A DNA stretch of 64,000 nt. Origin: Roseateles toxinivorans. Its GTDB lineage: Bacteria > Pseudomonadota > Gammaproteobacteria > Burkholderiales > Burkholderiaceae_C. The DNA lies in assembly GCA_945898095.1 (NCBI GenBank), contig CAMDHE010000003.1, positions 1 to 64,000 of the forward strand. Direction: 5' to 3'. Shown piece by piece: positions 11,709 to 21,004 of the stretch; position 1 is the first letter of the stretch; each line of letters starts with the position of its first letter. The notes under the pieces were generated by a model. That model saw only the letters and a program-made list of their open reading frames with translations. It ran no database searches and was not told where the DNA came from. Position numbers and translations under genes: made by a program.

Positions 11709-12113
11709 GCCTGGGACAGGCCCGAGCGCTTGCAAGCGCTTGGGCTGACCCCGAAAGCAGGATGAATTTCGACATGGTTTGCGCCTTGTCAATTTAACGC
11801 CCGACTTAACAGAAATTTTTGTCAAAGTCCTAAATTAGACTGACCAGCGTCTCGGCTCGTGGGATTGTCCGGGGCAAGTCAGAGCGTGGTGAAGCGCTTC
11901 GGCTGAATTTTTAAAGCTGCCAGTCGCGGATTTTGTAAGGTCAAGTTTGGCGAGCACCATGACCATTGGCTGAAAGGCATTGTTGGTGGCTCGCAACCCG
12001 ATTCGCCGTAGCAGAGCGCTCCTCCTGGGCGACTTAGAACGGTGAATTGCTGCGCTGCAACGGCATGGCTGCTTGCAGGCAGTGCTCTTTCCACTTGATC
12101 AAGGAGAACTTGA

Positions 12114-12680
12114 ATGGCAACTGCAACAAAGGCTTCGGCCAAGAAGGCCGCACCCGCGAAAACAGCCGCTCCAGCGAAGAAAGCCGCTGCGCCTGCGAAG
12201 GCTGCGGCACCAGCGAAGAAGGCTGCTGCGCCTGCGAAGGCTGCGGCACCAGCGAAAAAAGCTGCCGCACCTGCGAAGAAGGCCGCTGCGCCTGCGAAGG
12301 CTGCGGCACCAGCGAAGAAGGCTGCTGCACCTGCGAAGAAGGCCGCTGCGCCTGCGAAGGCTGCGGCTCCTGCGAAGAAGGCTGCTGCCCCTGCCAAGGC
12401 TGCCGCACCTGCAAAGAAGGCTGCTGCCCCTGCCAAGGCTGCCGCACCTGCAAAGAAGGCTGCTGCTCCTGCCAAGGCTGCCGCACCTGCAAAGAAGGCG
12501 GCCGCTCCTGCCAAGGCTGCTGCGCCGGCTAAGAAGGCTGCTGCCCCTGCCAAGGCTGCCGCACCGGCAAAGCCTGCAGCCAAGAAGGTCGCCGCCAAGC
12601 CAGTTGCTGCGGCACCATCAGCCAAGACGACCTTGAGCCCGCAAGCGGCTTGGCCTTTCCCGACTGGCAACAAGCCTTAA
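12114..12680 (+). CDS. Histone H1-like Ala/Lys/Pro-repeat DNA-binding protein
   Basis: MATATKASAKKAAPAKTAAPAKKAAAPAKAAA... tandem PAKKAAA/PAKAAA repeats typical of bacterial H1-like proteins. Confidence 0.85.
   Translation: MATATKASAKKAAPAKTAAPAKKAAAPAKAAAPAKKAAAPAKAAAPAKKAAAPAKKAAAPAKAAAPAKKAAAPAKKAAAPAKAAAPAKKAAAPAKAAAPAKKAAAPAKAAAPAKKAAAPAKAAAPAKKAAAPAKAAAPAKKAAAPAKAAAPAKPAAKKVAAKPVAAAPSAKTTLSPQAAWPFPTGNKP
12150..12590 (+). repeat. In-gene tandem repeat encoding (A)PAK(K)AAA units
   Basis: Repeated gcaccagcgaagaaggctgctgcgcctgcgaaggctgcg-type units. Confidence 0.9.
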
Positions 12681-12687
12681 GACTTGA

Positions 12688-12714
12688 GCAAGGTGCAGTC
12701 AAACTGCACCTTGC
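12688..12714. terminator. Hairpin downstream of H1-like gene
   Basis: GCAAGGTGCAG tcaaa CTGCACCTTGC, perfect 11-bp stem between convergent genes. Confidence 0.65.
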
Positions 12715-12741
12715 CAGGTCCACCGGGAAGCCAGCGAGAAG

Positions 12742-12761
12742 GTCGGGCAAGCTTGCCCGAC
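12742..12761. other. Perfect 20-bp palindrome between convergent genes
   Basis: GTCGGGCAAG|CTTGCCCGAC. Confidence 0.8.
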
Positions 12762-12788
12762 TGGCTTGTTCGCTCGCGCCCGGCCCGC

Positions 12789-13766
12789 TCAGCGGTTGAA
12801 AATTTCGATGCTGTAGCCGGCGACGCTTTGTTCGCCGGTTGACAGCAGTTTTTTCAGCGGCAGATCAGCGTTTGCTGCGATGAGAGGCGCACCGGCCTCG
12901 AAATCTGCTGGTGCGAGCATTCGTCTTGCCAGCAACCCGCCGGCTTGGTCGGTCAAAGTCAATTCGATCGATGGCATGGCCACTGCAATATCGGCCTTGT
13001 TATGCAGGGTCAAGGCGAGTAGATATTGATGGCCTGCGGCGGCTTTGCTGAGCGAACTGCTCTCGACGCTGAGAGCATCAATTCGCCGCCAAGGCTGCAA
13101 CTCACAAGCGCGTATTTCGCACATTGCCCGCAATGCCTGCCGGGTCGCCGGGTACTTGGCTGCTATGGCGTCATGAAAATGATCTACAGCCTGTGCGCCG
13201 AGCATCAATAAAAGCAACAAGGCCAGCAGGCTCAAACCGTATTGCATACCGGGCTTGCTCCAACGATCAACCGCTGGTTTCCGCATGAAGCCGGGCAAGG
13301 GCTGCAGGCTGTCCGCATGTATGACGGTCAAAGGGACAGTTGCAGAAATATCGATCTCGATCAGGTCCGCAGCAGGCTCGGCATTGCTGCTTGTCGTATC
13401 AGCCCAATGCGGTTCTTGACGTGAGTCTGGCTTGACAGGCCGCTCGGCCACGATAAGGTCGGCAGGCATTGTCGATACTTCGACAGTAATTTCAGCTTCC
13501 AGGGGGCTGCTGGATTCAGGTGCAAGCAGTGGCGGTTGCATGTCGTCGACTGGCAGCAATTCGACCATAGCGTGTGGCAGCAGCGGCGTCGGACTGGCTG
13601 GCGACCATGGCGGAGGCGGCTCCCGGTCCGGGTTGAATAGCTGCTTGCCGGCGTCGAATAATTCAGCGCAGCGGCCGCAACGCACCCAGCCCTCAGAGAC
13701 CCGGAGTTGATCCTGCACCACACGGAAGATGGTGCCGCAGACCAAACAACGGGTGGCAAGCCTCAT
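12789..13766 (-). CDS. Zinc-ribbon (MJ0042-type) / DUF3426-like membrane protein
   Basis: N-terminal CLVCGTIFRVVQDQLRVSEGWVRCGRC, single TM, C-terminal domain. Confidence 0.8.
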   Translation of the reverse strand: MRLATRCLVCGTIFRVVQDQLRVSEGWVRCGRCAELFDAGKQLFNPDREPPPPWSPASPTPLLPHAMVELLPVDDMQPPLLAPESSSPLEAEITVEVSTMPADLIVAERPVKPDSRQEPHWADTTSSNAEPAADLIEIDISATVPLTVIHADSLQPLPGFMRKPAVDRWSKPGMQYGLSLLALLLLLMLGAQAVDHFHDAIAAKYPATRQALRAMCEIRACELQPWRRIDALSVESSSLSKAAAGHQYLLALTLHNKADIAVAMPSIELTLTDQAGGLLARRMLAPADFEAGAPLIAANADLPLKKLLSTGEQSVAGYSIEIFNR

Positions 13767-13802
13767 ATCGCGATCATGCCTTGTGCATACCAGCAGGCGC
13801 AG

Positions 13803-14714
13803 TCAAACCCGCTGTGCGGTCATCAAGATCCAGCCCTCTTGCTCGTCGCTGACTTCCAGTCTGACCCAGGGGGCATAGGCGAGTTTCAATTCATCGGCCT
13901 GGCGCGCCAGAATCCCGGCCAAAATCAAGTGCCCGCCAGGTGCCATGTGAGCGCAAAGCAGCGGCGCCAACAGTTTCAGCGGCGAGGCCAGGATATTGGC
14001 CAGCACCAGCGGGTACTCGCTGGTCGCCGCCTCGGGCAAGGCGGCGCGCAATGACACCTTGTTGTCAAAGGCATTGGCCCGACAAGCCTGGATGGCGGCA
14101 GGGTCGATGTCGACCGCATCGATATTACTGGCGCCGTACAGTGCGACGCCGATCGCCAGGATGCCAGAGCCGCAGCCGTAGTCGAGCACCCTGTCCCAAT
14201 TGCTGCCAAGCACCGCATGTTGTGCGATCCAGCGCAGGCACATACGTGTTGTGGGATGAGTGCCTGTACCGAATGCCAGACCTGGATCCAGGCGCATCAC
14301 CAAGCGCGCTTGTTCTGGTGCCTGGTGCCATGAAGGGACAATCCAGAAATCGGGCGTTATTTCGACGGGTGCAAATTGCGATTGGGTCAGCCGGACCCAG
14401 TCCTGTTCAGGCACGGATTGCACCGCTTGAACATGCACATCCTCAGCCCAGTCCTGGCTCAGTATCAATGTTGCGCATTCGGTGGCTGCGGCTTCGTCGG
14501 GAAATAGGGCGCGAACGACCGAGCGTTGCCAGCCACCGCGTGGTGCCGGCATGCCGGGCTCGCCGAAGAGCGCTTGTTCTATCGGCGTATCGGCGTCGGC
14601 GTCTTCTACCGAGACTGAAAGCGCATCGAGTTCCATCAGCGCATCGCTGACGGTCTCGACCACATCCTCGCCGCAGATCAGAACCAGTTCGTGCAGGTTG
14701 CTGGCATTGGTCAA
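13803..14714 (-). CDS. prmA: Ribosomal protein L11 methyltransferase
   Basis: [47 protein letters not shown]. Confidence 0.92.
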   Translation of the reverse strand: MTNASNLHELVLICGEDVVETVSDALMELDALSVSVEDADADTPIEQALFGEPGMPAPRGGWQRSVVRALFPDEAAATECATLILSQDWAEDVHVQAVQSVPEQDWVRLTQSQFAPVEITPDFWIVPSWHQAPEQARLVMRLDPGLAFGTGTHPTTRMCLRWIAQHAVLGSNWDRVLDYGCGSGILAIGVALYGASNIDAVDIDPAAIQACRANAFDNKVSLRAALPEAATSEYPLVLANILASPLKLLAPLLCAHMAPGGHLILAGILARQADELKLAYAPWVRLEVSDEQEGWILMTAQRV

Positions 14715-16060
14715 CGTTTGTGCTGGCTCATCCAGCCCTCGAGGTAATGAATATTGGTGCCGCCCTCAACGAATTTGGCATCGACCATCAGTTCGCGATG
14801 CAAGGGGATATTGGTCAGAATACCCTCGACCACGGTCTCTGACAGGGCAATACGCATGCGTGCCAAGGCCTGCTCGCGCGTATCTCCGTGGACGATGATC
14901 TTGCCGATCATCGAGTCGTAATGCGGCGGCACGAAGTAGTTGGTATAGACATGCGAATCCACCCGTACACCTGGGCCTCCCGGGGCATGCCACATCGTGA
15001 TGCGGCCCGGCGAAGGCGTGAATTTGAATGGATCTTCAGCATTGATCCGGCATTCGATCGCATGCCCGCGCAGGCTGATAGCGCGCTGCGTGAACGGGAG
15101 CTTCTCGCCGGCTGCGATCCTGATCTGCATCTGCACGATGTCGATGCCGGTAACCATTTCCGTGACCGGGTGTTCGACCTGCACGCGCGTGTTCATCTCG
15201 ATGAAATAGAACTCGCCGTTCTCGAACAGGAACTCGAATGTGCCGGCGCCGCGATAGCCCATCTTGCGGCAAGCCGCCGAGCAGCGGTCGCCGATCTTCT
15301 CGATCACACGCCGCGCAATTCCCGGTGCTGGGGCTTCTTCGAGGATCTTCTGGTGGCGCCGCTGCATTGAGCAGTCGCGCTCACCCAACCAGACTGCATT
15401 CTTGTGTTCGTCGGCCAGCACCTGGATTTCAATATGGCGAGGGTTCTCCAGGAATTTTTCCAGATAGACCTGCGGATTGCCGAAAGCCGCTCCGGCCTCA
15501 GCGCGGGTGGTCTGCACGGCGTTCACCAGGGCTGCCTCGGTGTGGACAACCCGCATGCCGCGCCCGCCACCGCCGCCAGCGGCCTTGATGATCACCGGGT
15601 AACCGACAGCACGGGCGATCTTGATGATTTCCTTCGGGTCATCGGGCAGGGCGCCTTCCGAGCCAGGTACACAGGGTACGCCGGCGCGGATCATCGCTTG
15701 CTTGGCAGATACCTTGTCGCCCATCATCCGGATGGATTCGGGTGTCGGGCCAATGAAGGTAAAGCCGCTGCGCTCGACACGCTCGGCAAAGTCAGCGTTT
15801 TCGCTCAGGAAGCCGTAGCCGGGATGGATCGCCTCGGCGTCCGTTACTTCGGCAGTCGCGATGATGGCAGGCATGCTCAGATAGCTCTGCGCCGATGCGG
15901 CCGGGCCGATGCAGACCGCCTCATCGGCCAGCTTCACATACTTGGCATCGCGGTCGGCTTCGGAATAAACCACCACCGACTTGATGCCCATTTCGCGGCA
16001 GGCGCGCTGGATCCGGAGGGCGATCTCGCCTCGATTAGCAATCAGTATTTTTTTGAACAT
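14711..16060 (-). CDS. accC: Acetyl-CoA carboxylase biotin carboxylase subunit
   Basis: [25 protein letters not shown]...; [17 protein letters not shown] overlap with prmA. Confidence 0.95.
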   Translation of the reverse strand: MFKKILIANRGEIALRIQRACREMGIKSVVVYSEADRDAKYVKLADEAVCIGPAASAQSYLSMPAIIATAEVTDAEAIHPGYGFLSENADFAERVERSGFTFIGPTPESIRMMGDKVSAKQAMIRAGVPCVPGSEGALPDDPKEIIKIARAVGYPVIIKAAGGGGGRGMRVVHTEAALVNAVQTTRAEAGAAFGNPQVYLEKFLENPRHIEIQVLADEHKNAVWLGERDCSMQRRHQKILEEAPAPGIARRVIEKIGDRCSAACRKMGYRGAGTFEFLFENGEFYFIEMNTRVQVEHPVTEMVTGIDIVQMQIRIAAGEKLPFTQRAISLRGHAIECRINAEDPFKFTPSPGRITMWHAPGGPGVRVDSHVYTNYFVPPHYDSMIGKIIVHGDTREQALARMRIALSETVVEGILTNIPLHRELMVDAKFVEGGTNIHYLEGWMSQHKR

Positions 16061-16290
16061 AGGTCCTCGGCTCAATCGCCCTGACGGGCTGCGCCCGGAG
16101 GGCAATTTGGCTTCGCCGCAAGGCTGGAAGCCTTGTCGCCTCGATTGGCACTCAGTATTTTTTTGAACATAGGTCCTCGGCTCAATCGCCCTGACGGGCT
16201 GCGCCCGGAGGGCAATTTGGCTTCGCCGCAAGGCTGGGAGCCTTGTCGCCTCGATTAGCAATCAGTATTTTTTTGAACATAGGTCCTCGG
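16026..16290 (-). repeat. 110-bp tandem repeat (2.4 copies) covering the accC start
   Basis: 45-bp core at 16026-16070, 16136-16180 and 16246-16290, separated by near-identical 65-bp spacers; each core has the accC leader, ATG and first codons. Confidence 0.95.
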
Positions 16291-16342
16291 TTCCGTCGCG
16301 GTCGCCTGGCTCATCGAGCCAGAGCCGATCCGGTCAAAATGC

Positions 16343-16795
16343 TTACTCGATGATGAAAAGTGGTTGACCGAATTCGACCGGTTGTCCGTTTTCGCAGAAG
16401 ACGCGGGTAATGGTGCCGCTCTTGTCGGCGTCGATCTCGTTCATGATCTTCATCGCTTCGATGATGCAGATTGCCTCACCTTCCTTGATCTGTTGACCGA
16501 CTTCGGCAAACGGCTTGGCATTTGGATTGGCTGCGCGGTAGAAGGTACCCACCATCGGGGACTTCACCTCGTGACCTGTTTCGGCGACAGGCTCTGCAAC
16601 TGCCAATGCTGCGACCGGCGCTGCTGCAACTGCCGCAACGGGAGCCGCGGCGACAGCCATGGGCATCGCCACATGGCTTGCACCGACTGCTGACTTGACG
16701 ATCCTGACCTTGCCTTCGGCTTCGGTGATTTCAAGTTCGGAAATATTCGACTCGGATACCAGGTCGATCAAGGTTTTAAGCTTGCGCAGATCCAT
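16343..16795 (-). CDS. accB: Acetyl-CoA carboxylase biotin carboxyl carrier protein
   Basis: [23 protein letters not shown]; biotinylation motif EAMKIMNEI. Confidence 0.95.
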   Translation of the reverse strand: MDLRKLKTLIDLVSESNISELEITEAEGKVRIVKSAVGASHVAMPMAVAAAPVAAVAAAPVAALAVAEPVAETGHEVKSPMVGTFYRAANPNAKPFAEVGQQIKEGEAICIIEAMKIMNEIDADKSGTITRVFCENGQPVEFGQPLFIIE

Positions 16796-16864
16796 TTTCT
16801 TCTCCAACGAAAACATTTAAAAGATTGGCCGGTCAGCGATGAATGCTGCCTTGCCGGCGGCCTG

Positions 16865-17320
16865 TCAAGCAGGCTTTGAAAGCGGGTTGCCGAGTTGTTC
16901 GATGGCACAAGCCAAGGCCAGTTGGTAGCCCTGGGCACCGAGTCCGCAAATCACACCCAGCGCGAGCTCGGAGAAAAAGCTGTGGTGGCGAAAAGTTTCG
17001 CGTTTGTGGATATTCGACAGATGAACTTCAATGAATGGCAGATCAACAGCGGCCAATGCGTCGCGCATTGCAACGCTGGTATGTGTGTATGCGGCCGGAT
17101 TGATGATGATGAAGCGGCATCCTTCTCGAGCCGCTGTCTGAATCCGGTCGACCAAGGCACCCTCGTGGTTGCTTTGGAGGGATTCTAGCGAAAACCCGGC
17201 TTTCGCTGCTATTTCTGCAAGATTGGCGTCGATCTGCGCCAAAGTTGTCGAGCCATAAACAGTCGGCTCACGGCTGCCGAGCAGGTTTAGGTTGGGGCCG
17301 TGGAGTACAAGGATTTGCAT
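16865..17320 (-). CDS. aroQ: 3-dehydroquinate dehydratase type II
   Basis: [48 protein letters not shown]. Confidence 0.94.
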   Translation of the reverse strand: MQILVLHGPNLNLLGSREPTVYGSTTLAQIDANLAEIAAKAGFSLESLQSNHEGALVDRIQTAAREGCRFIIINPAAYTHTSVAMRDALAAVDLPFIEVHLSNIHKRETFRHHSFFSELALGVICGLGAQGYQLALACAIEQLGNPLSKPA

Positions 17321-17361
17321 TTTGAGCTAAAAGAGCCGTCGATGTTGTCTGTAGTTCGAGA

Positions 17362-17390
17362 CGTAAAAGTGCGATGACTTGCACTTTACG
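17362..17390. terminator. Hairpin between tlpA-like gene and aroQ
   Basis: cgtaaaagtgc gatgactt gcactttacg, near-perfect stem. Confidence 0.45.
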
Positions 17391-17434
17391 CTTTTTAGGA
17401 CCCGATCGATAAAGATTGACGCAAATAAATCGAT

Positions 17435-17962
17435 TTATGCCAGACCCTTCGCAAGCTCCCGCAACTCTTCAAGATTGGTGCTGCCCAGTTTGCGCCAGAT
17501 GACTTCACCATCAGCTCCGAATGCCACGCTGAATGGCAAACCGCCTTGGGTATTGCCCAGCTTGCGCGTCAGCTCCGTTCCCGTCAAGCCGGCCATGCCA
17601 ATGTCAAAGTCAAGTGGCAGCTTCTTCAAAAATTCACGCACCGGGGTTGGCGAGTCAACCGCCAAACCCAGAACCTGCCATCCCTGCGCCCGGAACTCCC
17701 GTTGGAATTGAGCCAGTTCCGGCAACTCCTGCACGCAAGGCGGACACCAGGTGGCCCAGAAATTCAGCAGCAAGGGCCTGCCTTGCAGGCTGGCCGCAAC
17801 TAACTCGCCCCCTTCTGGCCGGTCAAAGCGCGAAGACCAGAAGGCCAGGGCCTCGGTCGAGAGCGCGCGTCCGGCTTGATGTCGCCAAGCCAGTCCCAGC
17901 CCCAGGGCAGCCAGGCCTGCACCGGTGATCAACCATTTGCGGCGTCGCTTGTTTATCGTCAT
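17435..17962 (-). CDS. TlpA/ResA-like thiol:disulfide oxidoreductase
   Basis: N-terminal TM; NFWATWCPPCVQELPEL active site. Confidence 0.85.
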   Translation of the reverse strand: MTINKRRRKWLITGAGLAALGLGLAWRHQAGRALSTEALAFWSSRFDRPEGGELVAASLQGRPLLLNFWATWCPPCVQELPELAQFQREFRAQGWQVLGLAVDSPTPVREFLKKLPLDFDIGMAGLTGTELTRKLGNTQGGLPFSVAFGADGEVIWRKLGSTNLEELRELAKGLA

Positions 17963-18564
17963 GTCGGAATCTCCATCAGTCTTCGCAAGGCGGCGAGGTC
18001 GCCGCGTTCACTATTTCCGCGGGCGTCAGGTTTGAGCGCGCCGCGCAGGTCATCGAAATCGAGAATGCTCAGGTGAATGGTCACCAGTTCACCGAGGGAG
18101 GGGCAGCGAGCGGCCAGCGACAGCACATCGATCTGCCTGTTCCTGGGTCCTGCCGTGGCGCCGACTTCATAGTCGACGCCCTGATTGATCAGTGCGATCT
18201 CGGTGGATTTGCTGTCGTCGCAATAGAGCTGCAGGTGGATGTTGGACAGCCTTGTCGCCGTCCCGCGCCAGACCGCTCCACATAGATGAGGACGGAATTC
18301 TTCCAGACGCGCCATCCAGGTTGCTGCCAGTTGGCGCAGTGCGTTCAGTTCAGCAGGCTGGGTGTCGGCGCAGAACAGGGCCAGGTAGTCGCGTACTTCG
18401 TCTTCTAATTCATTGTTGTCGGGCAACCGGTTGCGTCCGTTACGTTGCAGGCCCAAGGCCTTCAGCGCCTGCTGCTTGGCCGGGCCATATTCAAGCCCCT
18501 CTTCAACCACTAGGCGGGCGGCAGTAGCGGCAATCTCGGCTGTGATTTGATTGTCGATCGGCAT
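17959..18564 (-). CDS. Conserved hypothetical protein
   Basis: Operonic ORF MPIDNQITAEIAATAARLVVEEGLEYGPAKQQAL..., 4-bp overlap with tlpA-like gene. Confidence 0.7.
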   Translation of the reverse strand: MPIDNQITAEIAATAARLVVEEGLEYGPAKQQALKALGLQRNGRNRLPDNNELEDEVRDYLALFCADTQPAELNALRQLAATWMARLEEFRPHLCGAVWRGTATRLSNIHLQLYCDDSKSTEIALINQGVDYEVGATAGPRNRQIDVLSLAARCPSLGELVTIHLSILDFDDLRGALKPDARGNSERGDLAALRRLMEIPT

Positions 18565-18565
18565 G

Positions 18566-19321
18566 TCAGGGGACTTCGACGCCGCCCATGCGTGCTTCGA
18601 TGATGGCAGCACGGGACAGCAGATAGGGTGAAGCAGGGCGCTTCTCGAAGCGTTTCGGGGCCGGCAGCATGACGGCGAGGCGGGCCGCTTGCTCGGCATT
18701 CAATTGTCTTGCGTCGATACGGAAATAATGGCGCGCCGCTGCCTGTGCGCCGAACAGGCCTTCGCCCCATTCGACATTGTTCAAATAGATTTCCAGAATG
18801 CGGCGCTTGCTCAGCGCTGCTTCCAGCATCAATGTGATGACGAATTCCTGGGCTTTGCGGACGAAATTGCGTTCGCCGCTGAGAAACATGTTCTTTGCCA
18901 ACTGCTGGGTGATGGTCGAGCCGCCAATGATTTTGGCTGTGGGCGGCGGTTTGGCAGCCGTTGCTGGCTTGGCTTGCGAGCGTTTCACCGCCCTTGCGGC
19001 TTCACGCTGATTGCGCTCCCAGGCCTTTTCCATCGCGTCCCATTCAACCCCACCATGGTCGACAAAGCCGGCGTCTTCACTGGCAATGACCGCGCGCTTG
19101 AGCTGATTGCCGAGCATTGCGGCCTCGACCCATTGCTGACTCCAGAGGACCTGCTGTTTATCGATGGCCAGGCGCCAGATTTCCGACCGCTGGAAGCTGC
19201 TCGACTGCGGTGCCACCCAGTTCATCAACATGATCCGCAAGCCGAAATAGACCTGCAATGCCAGCAGGCCGATGACAAGCAACAAGCCCAGGCGCAGCAG
19301 CGCGGCGGCTGTCCTCTTCAT
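18566..19321 (-). CDS. mtgA: Monofunctional peptidoglycan transglycosylase
   Basis: [59 protein letters not shown]. Confidence 0.92.
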   Translation of the reverse strand: MKRTAAALLRLGLLLVIGLLALQVYFGLRIMLMNWVAPQSSSFQRSEIWRLAIDKQQVLWSQQWVEAAMLGNQLKRAVIASEDAGFVDHGGVEWDAMEKAWERNQREAARAVKRSQAKPATAAKPPPTAKIIGGSTITQQLAKNMFLSGERNFVRKAQEFVITLMLEAALSKRRILEIYLNNVEWGEGLFGAQAAARHYFRIDARQLNAEQAARLAVMLPAPKRFEKRPASPYLLSRAAIIEARMGGVEVP

Positions 19322-20151
19322 GCCAGTCGCTCGATCAATGCGGCCAAGACTGGCTTGGTTTCAGGGCGCAGTCCGCGCCAAACCTCGAAGGCTTCGGCCG
19401 CCTGCTCGACCAGCATGCCCAGACCATCGCGCGCTTGCGCGCCGTGGCTGCGTGCCCAGGCAAGGAAATTTGCCGCGGGCGGGCCATACATCATGTCCAG
19501 CGCCAGCGCACCTGGTTTGAGTACTTCAGCCGATACCGGCACGCCGGCTCCAGCCAGGCTCGCACTGGTGCCGTTGACAAGGATGTCGTAGCTGCGACCG
19601 CAGTCGGTCAGCCCGCAAGCCAGCAGTTGAACGCCACGGGCTTGCGCCAGTTCCTGGTGCGACTCAACCAGAGCGCGAGCCTTGTCGGGATTGCGGTTGG
19701 CCACAGTGATCGCGGCCGGAGCTGTGCCGATCAGGCCTCCCAGCACACCGGCTGCGGCGCCGCCAGCGCCGAGCAGCAGGATGCGTTGGCCAGCCATCGG
19801 GATTCCCGCATTTCTTTCGATGTCCCGTACCAAGCCGGCGCCATCGGTGTTGTCGCCGAACCAGCCATCCGGGTCAAAGCGCAAGGTGTTGACCGCAGTG
19901 GCCAGCGCAGCGCGAGGGCTCAATGTCCGGGCCAGCCGGCAGGCCTCAAACTTGAACGGCACGGTGACATTGCAGCCGCGCCCGCCCGCCGCAGCAAAGG
20001 CCTGCACAGTTGTCGAAAAACCGTCGATGGGGCATTGCAGGCGCTCGTAGCTGATCAGTTGGCCCGTCTGCCGTGCAAACTGCGCGTGGATGAAAGGCGA
20101 CTGACTGTGCGCGACTGGATTGCCGGCAACTGCGTAAATATCAGGTTTCAT
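19318..20151 (-). CDS. aroE: Shikimate dehydrogenase
   Basis: [43 protein letters not shown]. Confidence 0.93.
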   Translation of the reverse strand: MKPDIYAVAGNPVAHSQSPFIHAQFARQTGQLISYERLQCPIDGFSTTVQAFAAAGGRGCNVTVPFKFEACRLARTLSPRAALATAVNTLRFDPDGWFGDNTDGAGLVRDIERNAGIPMAGQRILLLGAGGAAAGVLGGLIGTAPAAITVANRNPDKARALVESHQELAQARGVQLLACGLTDCGRSYDILVNGTSASLAGAGVPVSAEVLKPGALALDMMYGPPAANFLAWARSHGAQARDGLGMLVEQAAEAFEVWRGLRPETKPVLAALIERLA

Positions 20152-21002
20152 CGGGGGGCACTCAAACTGGTTTCCAGACCATCTTCGCGGGTAAAACGAA
20201 AGCGCGAAGTGATCACCAGCACCTCCGCGCCCTGGCGCATCGCGCTGCTGAATTCACCGAAAGGCGCTGCGGCGAGAACGATAGCGACGGCCCGGCGATC
20301 GAGGTTGCGATCACCTGAAGGTGCAACCAGGTCGGTTTCGATCACCTGGCCGTGCAGATCGACATGAATATTCATCGTCAGTTCGCCGTATAGCTTGCGA
20401 CCCTCATGTTCGGGGAAATAACGTGTGCCGCGATCTTCGACGCGCCGGCGCAAGTGATCGTAATACTTGGCGTAAACCACTTCGCGCGTGGCCGGACTGA
20501 CATAGCGTTTGCGCGGCCTGGCGGATTCGTCATTGACACGTTTTTCAATCTCGGCGAGCAACTGCACCAGTTGTCGTCGCTGCTCCACTTGCTCGCGCGC
20601 AGCCAGCGCTCCCTTGTCGATCTGCGGACCTGATGGCGTCAACAAGGCCAGCTCGCGCCGCACCACCGCCAGTAGTTGCTGCTGTTGTTCCTTCAGCTGG
20701 TCGATTTCGGCGCGCTGCGACTCAATCGATTCGCCGATCTCCATCAACGGAGATGGCGGCAAGGGCGAGCTTGACCGACCTTTTTCGAGTTCGCCACCGC
20801 CGGCCAGATTGGCTTGCGCCAGTGCCATTGCTTTCGTCGGCAATTCCTTGCTGCGCGAATTGACCAGCACCACTTCCAGCGACTGCACCTGGAAAACCCG
20901 GTTGAAACCCTCCGGGTCGACCAAGCGTAGCGTCAGCACTGCAGCATGCAGGCCCAACGACAAGACCAAAGCAATTTGCAGCGATGAAAGCTTGGCCGGC
21001 AT
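20148..21002 (-). CDS. Energy transducer TonB-like protein
   Basis: N-terminal TM, coiled-coil, TonB C-terminal-like [37 protein letters not shown]. Confidence 0.75.
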   Translation of the reverse strand: MPAKLSSLQIALVLSLGLHAAVLTLRLVDPEGFNRVFQVQSLEVVLVNSRSKELPTKAMALAQANLAGGGELEKGRSSSPLPPSPLMEIGESIESQRAEIDQLKEQQQQLLAVVRRELALLTPSGPQIDKGALAAREQVEQRRQLVQLLAEIEKRVNDESARPRKRYVSPATREVVYAKYYDHLRRRVEDRGTRYFPEHEGRKLYGELTMNIHVDLHGQVIETDLVAPSGDRNLDRRAVAIVLAAAPFGEFSSAMRQGAEVLVITSRFRFTREDGLETSLSAPR

Positions 21003-21004
21003 CT

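Noticed and set aside
12034-12673. Long ORFs in several frames over the PAKKAAA gene, including Cys-rich +2 and Ala/Gly-rich minus frames
   Set aside because: The repeat unit is a multiple of 3 and lacks stops in most frames, so open alternative frames are expected. Only the Lys/Ala/Pro frame matches a known protein class.
14711-16261. AccC with a 67-aa N-terminal extension
   Set aside because: The extension is only read-through of the 110-bp repeats. The canonical biotin carboxylase N-terminus [14 protein letters not shown] starts at 16060.
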